NCBI RefSeq assembly: GCF_001296045.1
Contig: NZ_LJHS01000055.1
Location: 62,001 to 126,000, forward strand
Reading direction: 5' to 3'
Origin: Rhizobium sp. AAP43
GTDB lineage: Bacteria; Pseudomonadota; Alphaproteobacteria; Rhizobiales; Rhizobiaceae
DNA length: 64,000 nt
Position 1 is the stretch's first letter, and the number at the start of each line of letters is the position of its first letter. The position numbers and the translations under genes were made by a program. This document shows positions 35,268 through 43,945 of the stretch, one piece after another. The notes under the pieces are model-generated. The model was not told the DNA's origin, searched no databases, and saw only the letters and a program-made list of their open reading frames with translations.

Positions 35268-36515
35268 ATGACGGACAGCACGAAACCTGTTGCAGCGAAT
35301 ACACCGGCGGGCACTCCAGCCGAAGTCTTTGCAACGTTCCTGAAGCTCGGCCTAACATCCTTTGGTGGACCAATTGCCCATCTTGGGTATTTCAGGGAAG
35401 AGCTGGTCAATCGGCGGGCATGGCTTTCCGACCATGCCTATGCCGACCTTGTCGCCCTTTGCCAATTCTTGCCTGGTCCTGCATCTAGCCAGGTCGGCTT
35501 CGCTCTCGGGATGATACGTGCTGGTTGGCCCGGGGCACTTGCGGCTTTTACAGCTTTTACCCTTCCATCGGCACTGATCCTCCTGGTATTTGCCCTATCG
35601 GCTGCAAGCATATCCGGGCCAATCGGAACTGGCGCGTTGCACGGTCTGAAGATTGTCGCGGTTGCCATCGTCGCTCAGGCTGTGTGGGGGATGGCAAAGA
35701 ACCTCTGCCCGGACAAGGAGAGGTCAGCGATCGCGGTCGCTGCCGTTGCGGTCCTGGCCTTCCTGCCGGGCGCTTTCGGTATGATCGGCGCGATCGTGGT
35801 TGGCGCCGTTGCAGGTCTTCTTCTCGGTCGTGGCACGGGCACGCCCGTCAGTGGTCATGTCACGATGCCGGTATCACGCCGCGGCGCAGTAGTGGCACTC
35901 ATCGCCTTTATCGGCTTGCTGGTGATTCTGCCTTTACTTGCCAAATACGGCCAGACATTCGCTATCGCCGATAGCTTCTATCGCGCAGGATCACTAGTGT
36001 TTGGCGGAGGTCACGTGGTCCTGCCTCTTCTTGAGGCCGAAGTCGTCCAGCCGGGCTGGGTCACACCTGATGCCTTCTTGGCGGGCTACGGAGCGGCACA
36101 AGCGGTTCCGGGACCGCTGTTCACCTTTGCCGCCTATCTCGGCGCCGCGCTGGGTCCCGAGCCGAATGGCATCGCAGGCGCAATGATCGCGCTTCTGTCC
36201 GTCTTCCTGCCCGGCTTCCTGCTTCTCGTAGGCGTTCTGCCGTTCTGGGACCGCTTTCGCTCAATGGCGAAAGCGCAGGCCGTGATGCAAGGTGCCAACG
36301 CTGCTGTCGTCGGTATCCTCGGCGCAGCCCTGTATTCCCCAGTGTTCACCAATGCCATCGACAACATGCGCGACTTCACGCTGGCGCTGCTGTGCTTCGT
36401 GCTGTTGGTGGCATGGAAGCTTCCGCCGTGGATCGTGGTCGTAGTGGCTGCGGTCGGCGGCGTGGGACTGTCCCTGATCGTGTCCGGCACGAATGTAGTC
36501 ACTCTCCCAACGTAA
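35268..36515 (+). CDS. chrA: Chromate transporter ChrA
   Basis: CHR-family membrane protein of 415 residues with two homologous halves and about ten to eleven helices. The first CHR domain has LKLGLTSFGGPIAHLGYFREE and LCQFLPGPASSQVGFALG; the second has AGSLVFGGGHVVLPLLEAEVVQ and GYGAAQAVPGPLFTFAAYLGA. Long-chain CHR proteins expel chromate from the cytoplasm. I chose ATG 35268 (AAAAGG ten bases upstream); the frame runs 31 codons further without similarity. No chrB regulator is adjacent. It is a stand-alone gene in the accessory region. Confidence 0.9.
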   Translation: MTDSTKPVAANTPAGTPAEVFATFLKLGLTSFGGPIAHLGYFREELVNRRAWLSDHAYADLVALCQFLPGPASSQVGFALGMIRAGWPGALAAFTAFTLPSALILLVFALSAASISGPIGTGALHGLKIVAVAIVAQAVWGMAKNLCPDKERSAIAVAAVAVLAFLPGAFGMIGAIVVGAVAGLLLGRGTGTPVSGHVTMPVSRRGAVVALIAFIGLLVILPLLAKYGQTFAIADSFYRAGSLVFGGGHVVLPLLEAEVVQPGWVTPDAFLAGYGAAQAVPGPLFTFAAYLGAALGPEPNGIAGAMIALLSVFLPGFLLLVGVLPFWDRFRSMAKAQAVMQGANAAVVGILGAALYSPVFTNAIDNMRDFTLALLCFVLLVAWKLPPWIVVVVAAVGGVGLSLIVSGTNVVTLPT

Positions 36516-36825
36516 CGTTCGACTTCTTTCAAGGCAGAGATTGTTCGGCGTGGCATATTCAAGTGGAACGAAGCCGTCACTGCAAGTGATTGCAAACACA
36601 GTTGCCACTTCACTGTTGTACTTTATCCATCGATCTGAATTTTCTCTTAGGGGCGGCGGCGAGCAACGGCTTTGGTGCCGAGATTGACTCTCAGAACTGC
36701 TGCGTGAATTCACTCATTTTCAGGACTTCTCATTTAACGTCAAATCCGGAAATCTTGTTTTTAAGTTGCCACCTCAATGAGACAGCTCTGACCCGAGCCG
36801 ATGGCAAAATGCGAGGCATAGATCT
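36516..36825. other. Intergenic region before the GGDEF-EAL gene
   Basis: 310 bp that is visibly AT-richer than the flanks. No frame shows family similarity and I see no strong terminator. It presumably carries the promoter of the GGDEF-EAL gene, but no convincing -35/-10 pair stands out. Confidence 0.4.
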
Positions 36826-38334
36826 TTGTCAAACCTGACATCTTCTTTTTCCAGTATAGCCCTTGGTCTGCTTCTCGTGGCGGTCGTGTCCAGCGCCACC
36901 ATGTTCGGCCTGATTGAAGGGGCAGGACACGTTGCTTGGTTGCTTGGAGCGACTTTCGCCGCCGGTTTCTTTGCGTCCTGCTTATTCTCGACTGAGCCCA
37001 AGGTGTTGTCGGAAAAGGCGGGATTATCTCAGCGACCCGTCGACCTAGATGATCTCACGGGGGCTCTCTCTAGAGGTGCGTTTCTTGATCGTCTCGAGTT
37101 GCAAATGAGAATGATCAGGGACGCTGAAAGCAGAAATCAAGCTCCGCCGGAACTGACACTGCTGTTGATTGATGTCGATCGGTTCAAACAGCTCAACGAT
37201 GGCTTTGGTCACTCGACTGGTGATGATGTGTTGGTCGAGCTCGTGAAGCAAGCACAGACGCGGCCCGGGTGGCAAATCGGTAGGCTTGGAGGAGATGAGT
37301 TCGCGGTTCTGGTTGCAGGACATGACCACCGGGAACTTGGAAACAACGTTGCTGCATACTGTGCGGACCTCCGTGATGCCCTGCACAGAAGAAAGGGTAT
37401 TCTGGCATTTTCCGGTGTCACGGTTGGTGCCGCATCGGCTCCCATGAACGCGAGTTTCGCCGATGAACTCCTGAAACTTACTGACTTGGCTCTCTACCAA
37501 GGAAAGAAGGAAAACCGAGGAGGTCTCACTTTCTTCAATCCTGAGATGCGCGAGGAATACGGGCGCGCTCGACAGGTGGCCAGAGATCTGAAGGCCGCGG
37601 TCCTATTGGACGAGTTTCAGCTGCATTATCAGCCGATAGTCTCCCGTGAAGGAGAGCTAGCGTCGTTTGAGGCGCTCCTGAGGTGGAAACATCCATTGAG
37701 CGGCATGATTCCGCCAGATCAGTTCATTCCGATCGCAGAGCAGTCGGGTATCATAGATCGTTTGGGTGCCTGGGTTCTGAGACGCGCTTGCGAAGACTTG
37801 AAATCCGGCGTGATTGAAACGGTCGCCGTCAATATTTCTGGAGCGCAGTTTCGCCACGGTGAGTTGCCCGACCAAATTCTAAAAATACTTCGGGAGGAGG
37901 GCGTCAAAGCCGACAAGTTCATCTTGGAGATAACCGAGACGGCCTTGATTTCCGCAACGCCCTTCGTGCTTGAGCAGATCAAAGCTCTCCGACAGCTTGG
38001 TTTCAGGATCGCCCTGGACGACTTTGGGACGGGCAACAATTCATTCAATATGTTCCGTTCCATACCGGTCGATATCGTCAAAATCGACAAAAGTTATTCA
38101 CAAGGCATGGCGACAGATCCCATCGCTCAGGTTTTTGTCACGGCAGTGTGCCAGGTGTGCAAAACGCTTGGAATTTGCGTGGTTATGGAAGGTGTCGAGA
38201 CAGAAGAACAACATAGCCTCGCACTTCTGGCTGGCGCGGATCGGATTCAAGGCTATCTGATAGGGAAGCCTGCAGCTTTGAGAGATATACCGAGCCGTCG
38301 TCGCTCGTTTGGAACTCTGAACTCTCGGATTTGA
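36826..38334 (+). CDS. GGDEF-EAL protein (c-di-GMP synthase/phosphodiesterase)
   Basis: Bifunctional cyclic-di-GMP protein of 502 residues. Two N-terminal membrane helices (about 8-50) are followed by a GGDEF domain (LTGALSRGAFLDRL; active site RLGGDEFAVL) and an EAL domain (FEALLRWKHPLSG; EITETAL; DDFGTGNNSF). Catalytic motifs look intact in both. The product-inhibition RxxD site upstream of GGDEF reads RPGW, so feedback inhibition is probably lost. The start is a TTG with GAGG nine bases before it; the first ATG in frame is too far in. No sensory PAS or GAF domain is visible. Confidence 0.9.
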   Translation: MSNLTSSFSSIALGLLLVAVVSSATMFGLIEGAGHVAWLLGATFAAGFFASCLFSTEPKVLSEKAGLSQRPVDLDDLTGALSRGAFLDRLELQMRMIRDAESRNQAPPELTLLLIDVDRFKQLNDGFGHSTGDDVLVELVKQAQTRPGWQIGRLGGDEFAVLVAGHDHRELGNNVAAYCADLRDALHRRKGILAFSGVTVGAASAPMNASFADELLKLTDLALYQGKKENRGGLTFFNPEMREEYGRARQVARDLKAAVLLDEFQLHYQPIVSREGELASFEALLRWKHPLSGMIPPDQFIPIAEQSGIIDRLGAWVLRRACEDLKSGVIETVAVNISGAQFRHGELPDQILKILREEGVKADKFILEITETALISATPFVLEQIKALRQLGFRIALDDFGTGNNSFNMFRSIPVDIVKIDKSYSQGMATDPIAQVFVTAVCQVCKTLGICVVMEGVETEEQHSLALLAGADRIQGYLIGKPAALRDIPSRRRSFGTLNSRI

Positions 38335-38357
38335 AGCAGTCTATCGCGCCAATTGCC

Positions 38358-38717
38358 CTATGAGTTGTTCGTTTTCGCGGATGCCGCGTCATCGAGTGTA
38401 GCAACGATCTTGATGATATCGTGTTTTAACGCCTTGAGGCTGGGCGCCTCATCGTATGCGTCATCCTCCTCATCATAGGCAGCGTCCGGGTCAACGGGAT
38501 TGAGGCGATGCTTGATCGCCAAGGCATATACGGTGTCGAGGATGTGTCTATCCGTAATATCGTCATCGGTCAGCGCGAGCAGAGCGGACCTTACCAATTT
38601 TTTGCTGGTGACCTTTGGGCAGCGTTTTTTGATGTACTGGAACAACTGATCCCCGGACAACCCCTCGGTCGCCCCATCGACCAGAGCTTCGTAAACGCGC
38701 TTTCGCTTCTCACCCAC
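38358..38717 (-). CDS. Hypothetical protein, acidic C-terminal half
   Basis: 119 residues that I do not recognise. The N-terminal part is basic (MGEKRKRVYEALVDGATEGL, then DQLFQYIKKRCPKVTSKKLV) and looks helical, like a small DNA- or RNA-binding fold. The middle is acidic (DPDAAYDEEDDAYDEAP). It is convergent with the GGDEF-EAL gene, 23 bp apart. Coherent amphipathic composition and the sizeable frame on the strand with better coding character support a real gene. Function unknown. Confidence 0.5.
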   Translation of the reverse strand: MGEKRKRVYEALVDGATEGLSGDQLFQYIKKRCPKVTSKKLVRSALLALTDDDITDRHILDTVYALAIKHRLNPVDPDAAYDEEDDAYDEAPSLKALKHDIIKIVATLDDAASAKTNNS

Positions 38718-39234
38718 TCTATAAAACTCCGTGTTGAACCTATCCGGATTAGCCGGAGGTCGTTTCGTTTAGTCACGCAGCCATGGCTGCTTCGTCCAGC
38801 ATGGGTAGTCCGATCCTCGGCTGTGTCTGGCGGTATATTGCCGATGTGGGTGGGAATGATCAAGGCAACCCTCCTCGTCCGGATGCAGAGTTCGTAGGAG
38901 TATTCATGCCAGTCCCAAATGACTGACATGAAATCGGAAGCAGTTATGGAGGTCGCCCACTCTCTGTGGCAGCTATTTCAACCTCATGCACCAAGACCGG
39001 ATTGTCGGGAAGCGGCCCCATTTCGGGAATAATTTCCGCTTTGCGCCTTCAACCCGGTCATAGAGGCCACCGTCGCGCTTCCATAGAAGAGTCCATCGTG
39101 CCGGCTGTCGTGCCGCGTCGCTTGCGCACCAAAAGCAGCCGGATGATTTCCTTGGGGAACGGCGGCTTCGTAAAAACTTTACGACTGGATGGACCTACAT
39201 CTGTTAGACTCGCATTCCGAACAGGAACGACTTT
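38718..39234. other. Intergenic region with possible decayed coding sequence
   Basis: 517 bp upstream of the methyltransferase. Minus-strand frames give fragments such as WKRDGGLYDRVEGAKRKL and LLLVRKRRGTTAG in different phases, which suggests a broken gene, but I could not assign a family. No RNA gene or repeat is visible. Confidence 0.35.
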
Positions 39235-39873
39235 ATGGCAATTCAAGACCGACAGACGCACTGGCAAGGGGTATACACTACCAAGTCTGACAACGAGGTC
39301 AGTTGGTATGAGGAGGCCCCGGACCTATCGCTTAAGCTGCTGCATGAAGCGGGACTGATACCGGGAATGTCAGTAATCGACATTGGTGGTGGTGCGTCCC
39401 GGTTGGTAGATGCGCTGATGGACGCCGGTCAGGCCCACGTTAGCGTCCTCGATCTTTCTAGCGCGGCCCTCGGGGCAGCCAAGTCCCGACTGGCAGACAC
39501 GGCTCATGTGCAATGGGTCGTATCGGACGTGACCGCATGGACGCCTGACCGCGAGTATGATCTCTGGCATGACCGGGCCGCTTTCCATTTCCTGACAACA
39601 GCCGTCGATCAGCAAGCCTATGTCCGCGTGCTGGCACGGGCACTCAAAGTCGGTGGCAAGGCCGTGATTGGCACCTTCGCAATGGATGGGCCAGAGAAAT
39701 GCAGCGGCTTGCCTGTTACCCGTTACGATCCGGAGAGCTTGCAAGCTGTTCTCGGCGAACAGTTTGGGCTGGCGACGACGCGGCGGCATGAACACACAAC
39801 CCCATGGGGGACGGTGCAGAAATTCCAGTTCAGCACTTTTGAAAAGGTCGGAGGCCAAGCGCCCCGCCATTAG
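39235..39873 (+). CDS. Class I SAM-dependent methyltransferase
   Basis: 212-residue Rossmann-fold methyltransferase. The N-terminus IQDRQTHWQGVYTTKSDNEV, then SWYEEAP, is typical of a widespread rhizobial and proteobacterial family. The SAM motif is SVIDIGGGASRLVDALMDAG, followed by VSVLDLSSAAL (acidic end of strand 2) and WHDRAAFHFLT. The substrate is unknown; relatives are often annotated TehB- or thiopurine-methyltransferase-like. It stands alone between two long non-coding stretches. Confidence 0.85.
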   Translation: MAIQDRQTHWQGVYTTKSDNEVSWYEEAPDLSLKLLHEAGLIPGMSVIDIGGGASRLVDALMDAGQAHVSVLDLSSAALGAAKSRLADTAHVQWVVSDVTAWTPDREYDLWHDRAAFHFLTTAVDQQAYVRVLARALKVGGKAVIGTFAMDGPEKCSGLPVTRYDPESLQAVLGEQFGLATTRRHEHTTPWGTVQKFQFSTFEKVGGQAPRH

Positions 39874-40511
39874 CTTTGATCCCATAACGACGGTCCGCTA
39901 TGGGCTGAACTCGGGCAACATTACGAGAAGCGCGAATTTCGACCATCGGCGGAGGGCACCAAAGATCGGAGCGCGCCCCTCTGGCGGTCCCATTGCCTCC
40001 AATTCGGGTGTTCATGTTTCAGACTGGCGCTCCCTGAAAACCGTCATTCAGCTTGCTCGATGGTGGCGATACCGATTGATCACTGACCAAGCGAGAAGCG
40101 GATCATGCTTCCGTCTTGAGGCAATGGTCGGCATATCATTTTTGACTGCAGGAGGTTCAAGCCTCCAAAGCGAGAGGCCGTTGAACTATACGGTTTTCCG
40201 TTTCGATCTGCCGAAGCTTGTAAAGCATGGCTATTCTGGACCTCTATACAGACGGCGTCGTGACCCCGGCTGATATCGGTCGCTAAACGTTGGGCTTGCG
40301 TGGCTTTGTCGCATCTTTCCTGGCCAGACATCCGCTTGGATGTCTGGCCACGCTCACAAATGCACGATACCAAACAATGGAAATATACGCCTCGTCATAT
40401 GTGTAGCGTTGCAGCCTGAACGCTGAGGTATCCTTGCCGGTTGGCAAGACCGTGACGAAGGTACTGAAGTCAACGTCCCATTCAAAGATCGACAGGAACG
40501 AGTGACCTGCA
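39874..40511. other. Long intergenic region before the DevBCA exporter
   Basis: 638 bp without a convincing gene. Minus-strand frames at 40080-40373 and 40283-40633 lack any family similarity and the second runs into devB. The main structure is the 13-bp-stem hairpin at 40321-40350. A GGCTTTGTCGCATC stretch near 40301-40315 resembles the end of some insertion sequences, but no partner end was found. Confidence 0.4.
40321..40350. other. Perfect 13-bp stem-loop
   Basis: TGGCCAGACATCC (40321-40333) is exactly complementary to 40338-40350 across a GCTT loop. It lies about 160 bp upstream of the DevBCA operon. No T-run follows on either strand, so it is not a typical intrinsic terminator. A protein-binding or mRNA-leader structure, or the remnant of a mobile element end, are alternatives. 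Confidence 0.55.
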
Positions 40512-41726
40512 ATGTCAGCCACTGATGAAAAAAGCCTCCCGATCAATTTGAATCTGTCCGAGCCAAAAACACCTCGGCAGCGCCGCTGGTTTCGCAAGCG
40601 GTACCTGCTGGTGTTGCTGGTCCCTGTCTTCATGTTCTCGGGCGCTGTGCTGGGGATGTATTTTCAGCCGACGGGTTTGCAGAAGTTTTACGCGCTGACG
40701 GGGCTTCAACCCGGCGGCGGCTCTGACGCACCCATTGCCTTGCCGCCTGACATCGAGCTGCCGCCCAAAATGGCAGAAACCTTGCTGCCCTCCGATGTGA
40801 TCGGATTGGCGCGGGTGATGCCCCGTGGCGACGTTTCGGTTGTCGCAGCACCCTATGGGGCTGGCGATGCGCGCATCGCGGACATCCTCGTTTCCGTGGG
40901 CGATCGCGTGGAAAAGGGCACCGTGCTGGCGCGGCTCGACAATCACACAGCTCTCGCTGGTGCAGTGCTCACCGCAGAGGCAAATCTCGCCGTGCGCGAA
41001 GCAAACCTCATCCAGACGCGGGCGGCGGTAGAGGCAAGCCGCAAGGAAGCAAAGGCAGCACTCGATCAAGCCGTGTCCACTGCCGCAGAAGCTGCATCGA
41101 CGCTGGTAAGAACGGAGGCGCTCGCCTCGAGCGCCGTCAGCACGCAAGCCGCACTCGATGCAGCCCGCGCCGCGGCAGAGGGCGCCAATCTTTCCGTCGT
41201 ACGCGCCGAGGCAACGTTGACGCGCTATGCCGCAGTCACGCTGGACGAACAGCCCGATGTGATCGTCGCCCGTCGCAATGTCGACGCCGCCCGATCCGAG
41301 CTGGCCCGGGCTCGGCTCGACCTTGCACGTGCCGAGGTCGTGGCGCCCATCACCGGCACGATCCTCGACATCCATGTCACGCCCGGACAGCGACCACCAG
41401 CCGACGGGATCATGGATATGGGGGACACGGATCAGATGATGGCCGAGCTTGAGATCTGGCAGGACCGCATCAGTACCGTCATGGTCGGCCAGCCGGTGGA
41501 ACTGGTAACTCCGGCTCTCGGTGTGACGTTGCAAGGCCGGGTGGACAGGATAGGCCTGACCGTGGGACGGCAGGGCCTGATTTCGGACGATGCTGCGGAA
41601 AACAAGGATGCGCGCGTCATCCAGGTCTTGGTGGTCCTGGACGAGGCCTCCTCGGATGTCGCCGCCCGCTTCACAAATCTCGAGGTCATCGCCCGTATTG
41701 ACACCACGGTACGGGCCAATCCATGA
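40512..41726 (+). CDS. DevB/HlyD-type membrane-fusion (adaptor) protein
   Basis: Periplasmic adaptor of 404 residues. One N-terminal membrane anchor (KRYLLVLLVPVFMFSGAVLG) is followed by a biotinyl-lipoyl-like beta domain (VVAAPYGAGDARIADILVSV), a long alanine-rich coiled-coil hairpin (about residues 155-270) and the returning half-motif VVAPITGTILDIHVTPGQ. It links an inner-membrane ABC exporter to an outer-membrane channel. It overlaps the permease start by 4 bp. No TolC-like gene is adjacent. Confidence 0.88.
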   Translation: MSATDEKSLPINLNLSEPKTPRQRRWFRKRYLLVLLVPVFMFSGAVLGMYFQPTGLQKFYALTGLQPGGGSDAPIALPPDIELPPKMAETLLPSDVIGLARVMPRGDVSVVAAPYGAGDARIADILVSVGDRVEKGTVLARLDNHTALAGAVLTAEANLAVREANLIQTRAAVEASRKEAKAALDQAVSTAAEAASTLVRTEALASSAVSTQAALDAARAAAEGANLSVVRAEATLTRYAAVTLDEQPDVIVARRNVDAARSELARARLDLARAEVVAPITGTILDIHVTPGQRPPADGIMDMGDTDQMMAELEIWQDRISTVMVGQPVELVTPALGVTLQGRVDRIGLTVGRQGLISDDAAENKDARVIQVLVVLDEASSDVAARFTNLEVIARIDTTVRANP

Positions 41727-42895
41727 GCTACCTGCTGCAACGCCTGTTCGGGCGGCTGCCCATCGGCTGGCTGCAATTGACCCACAACCGGACCCGCTTT
41801 GCGGCGGCACTTGCTGGGGTGGCCTTTGCCAATGTGCTGGTCTTCGTCCAGCTTGGGATCATGAACTCGATGGGTGCCGCAACCTTGCGACCCTATGAAT
41901 TCTTCCAGGCGGATATCATGATCTCGGCTGGCGATGCGAGTACCCTGACCGACGGTGGCAATGTGGCTCGGCAATGGTTGCTGCAAGCGCTGGGGGATCC
42001 GGATGTCGCCGCTGGAATGGGTCTTTTCATCGCCAATGTTCCCTGGGACCGTGGCGAAAAGGACATCAGTCTGACGACCTTCGGCGTGGATCCGATCAAG
42101 ACCGAGTTTCTGTCTCAGGATATTGCAGGCGATCTCAATCTCCTGCAGGTGCGAGACGCGGCAATACTCGATCGGCTCGCGCGAGGTCTCGCCAAGGACG
42201 AAGCTGCTTCAATCCGTCCGCAAACGCCTCAGTCCTTTGAAACGCAAGGCCGTACAATTACCGCCTATGCCACGTTCTCCGGCGGCGGAGGCTTCGGTGG
42301 CGATGGCTATATGCTGGTTTCGGACCAGACATTCCTGTCGCTGTTCCCGACGCGTAGTTCCTCGGCACCCGACCATATTCTCCTGAGCCTGCGCTCCAGC
42401 GCGCAGACAGACGTCGTAATCGCGCGCCTGAAAACCCTGATTTCCGACCCATCCCTTCGCATACGCAGCTACCAGGATGCAGCGCAGGAGGATCTGCGCT
42501 ATCAGCAGACGAAGCGTCCGACGGGCATCATCTTCGGGTTCGGCGTGCTGATCGGCGTTCTCGTCGGCATTGTCATCGTCTATCAGGTGCTGTCAACCGA
42601 CGTGGCCGACCACCTGCGCGAATACGCAACCTTCAAGGCCATGGGCTATGGCCCGCGTTTCTTCCTCGGCATCGTCTTCGAAGAAGCGCTGGTGCTCGGG
42701 ATAATGGGCTTCATTCCAGGACTTGTTGTCGGGACGACCATCCTGACGCTGATGGGCAAGATTACGACCCTGCCTCTGGGGATGACACCTTCAATGGCAA
42801 TGACCGTTTTTCTCGGCACCATTGTCTTTTCCGCCCTTTCCGGCGCCATTGCGACCCGTCGGCTTGGCGCTGCCGACCCTGCCGATCTGTTCTAG
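41723..42895 (+). CDS. DevC/MacB-type ABC exporter permease (FtsX-like)
   Basis: 390-residue permease with the MacB/DevC plan: one N-terminal helix (TRFAAALAGVAFANVLVFVQ), a large periplasmic domain (about 45-265) and three C-terminal FtsX helices (IIFGFGVLIGVLVGIVIVYQ, ALVLGIMGFIPGLVVG, MTVFLGTIVFSALSGAIATR). Such permeases transmit ATP-driven motion across the membrane to expel lipids or peptides through the adaptor. Its ATG overlaps the devB stop, and devA follows 9 bp later. Confidence 0.88.
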   Translation: MSYLLQRLFGRLPIGWLQLTHNRTRFAAALAGVAFANVLVFVQLGIMNSMGAATLRPYEFFQADIMISAGDASTLTDGGNVARQWLLQALGDPDVAAGMGLFIANVPWDRGEKDISLTTFGVDPIKTEFLSQDIAGDLNLLQVRDAAILDRLARGLAKDEAASIRPQTPQSFETQGRTITAYATFSGGGGFGGDGYMLVSDQTFLSLFPTRSSSAPDHILLSLRSSAQTDVVIARLKTLISDPSLRIRSYQDAAQEDLRYQQTKRPTGIIFGFGVLIGVLVGIVIVYQVLSTDVADHLREYATFKAMGYGPRFFLGIVFEEALVLGIMGFIPGLVVGTTILTLMGKITTLPLGMTPSMAMTVFLGTIVFSALSGAIATRRLGAADPADLF

Positions 42896-42904
42896 GAGGC
42901 TGCG

Positions 42905-43618
42905 ATGGACAGCGAGACAATCGTCGAGGTGCGTGGATTGAACCATTGGTTCGGCAGTGGCGACGTTCGCAAACAGGCGCTGTTTGATGTGAACCTGACG
43001 TTGAAGCGGGGCAGCTTTACCGTGCTGATGGGGCCTTCCGGGTCTGGTAAGACGACGGTCCTTACGCTTGTCGGCTGTCTCAGAGCTGTGCAGGATGGAT
43101 CCGTGCGGCTTCTGGAGAGAGAGTTGAATGGCGCATCGCAGGCACAACTTGTCAGTTTGCGCCGCCGCCTGGGCTTCATTTTTCAGGCACACAATCTGCA
43201 TGAAAGCCTGACGGCATTGCAGAATGTGATGATGGGCGTACAGGTGCATGGCGAAGTGGCCGATAGCGCGGCGCAGAGCGCGGCTGAGCATGCGCTTGGC
43301 CTGGTCGGCTTGAGCGACCGTATCACGTATCTGCCCGCAAACCTGTCAGGCGGTCAGAAGCAGCGCGTGGCCGTGGCCCGAGCTCTGGTCTCAAGCCCGG
43401 CGCTCGTGCTAGCCGACGAGCCCACAGCCGCCTTGGATAAAGATAGTGCGGCGGATGTCGTCGACCTTCTGAAACGCATAGGTGAAGCACGGGGCACGAC
43501 GACATTGCTCGTTACCCACGACAACCGGATCCTCGACCGTGCTGACCGTATCCTGACCCTGGAGGATGGTCGCATCGTCAAAACAGAGGACAGAATGCAT
43601 AATCAACGTAGCTATTAG
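42905..43618 (+). CDS. DevA/LolD-type ABC exporter ATPase
   Basis: 237-residue ATPase of the MacB/LolD/DevA family. Walker A is GPSGSGKTT near residue 40, the Q-loop is GFIFQAHNLHESL, the signature LSGGQKQRVAVARAL, Walker B VLADEPTAALD and the switch His VTHDNRI. GGAGG precedes the ATG. It completes the three-gene exporter; in cyanobacteria DevBCA exports glycolipid, but the substrate here is unknown. Confidence 0.92.
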   Translation: MDSETIVEVRGLNHWFGSGDVRKQALFDVNLTLKRGSFTVLMGPSGSGKTTVLTLVGCLRAVQDGSVRLLERELNGASQAQLVSLRRRLGFIFQAHNLHESLTALQNVMMGVQVHGEVADSAAQSAAEHALGLVGLSDRITYLPANLSGGQKQRVAVARALVSSPALVLADEPTAALDKDSAADVVDLLKRIGEARGTTTLLVTHDNRILDRADRILTLEDGRIVKTEDRMHNQRSY

Positions 43619-43945
43619 CGTATGCGCCAGACGAGCCGACATATCATGAAGTCAGGTCCTGTGGTTCCACAAGTCCGCCTGATGCAGCAGTACCGTCTTT
43701 CAGTGACCTGGATGAGTGATTTGGAGGGTTAGCGGGTTGGATCGCTCCAGTGAGTCGGGATCGGGCACTACGGACACCAGGTGTCCACCTAGTTGCAACT
43801 ACGACGAGCACGGTCTACAGCGCTTCCGATATGTGAAAATAGCATTGAAAAATGCGATCGTTAGTGTCGATCCGCTCGCATTTTGTTGAATGATGTCCCT
43901 CGCCAAACTGGCTGACGATTGAAATTTTGATCATTTGCTGAAAGT
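43619..43945. other. Intergenic region between the DevBCA exporter and the HPP gene
   Basis: 327 bp with no supported gene. I searched it for the TTG-N8-CAA site found elsewhere in the denitrification island and found none. It is AT-richer toward the HPP start. Confidence 0.4.

Noticed and set aside
38930..39234. Decayed gene on the minus strand upstream of the methyltransferase
   Set aside because: Fragments occur in several frames, but no family could be named, so no pseudogene was called.
40301..40315. Possible insertion-sequence end (GGCTTTGTCGCATC)
   Set aside because: It resembles ends of some IS families, but no matching inverted end or transposase was found nearby.
40515..41810. 431-codon antisense frame over devB
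   Set aside because: The devB frame has anchor, lipoyl and coiled-coil features and couples to devC; the antisense product is Cys/His-rich shadow sequence.
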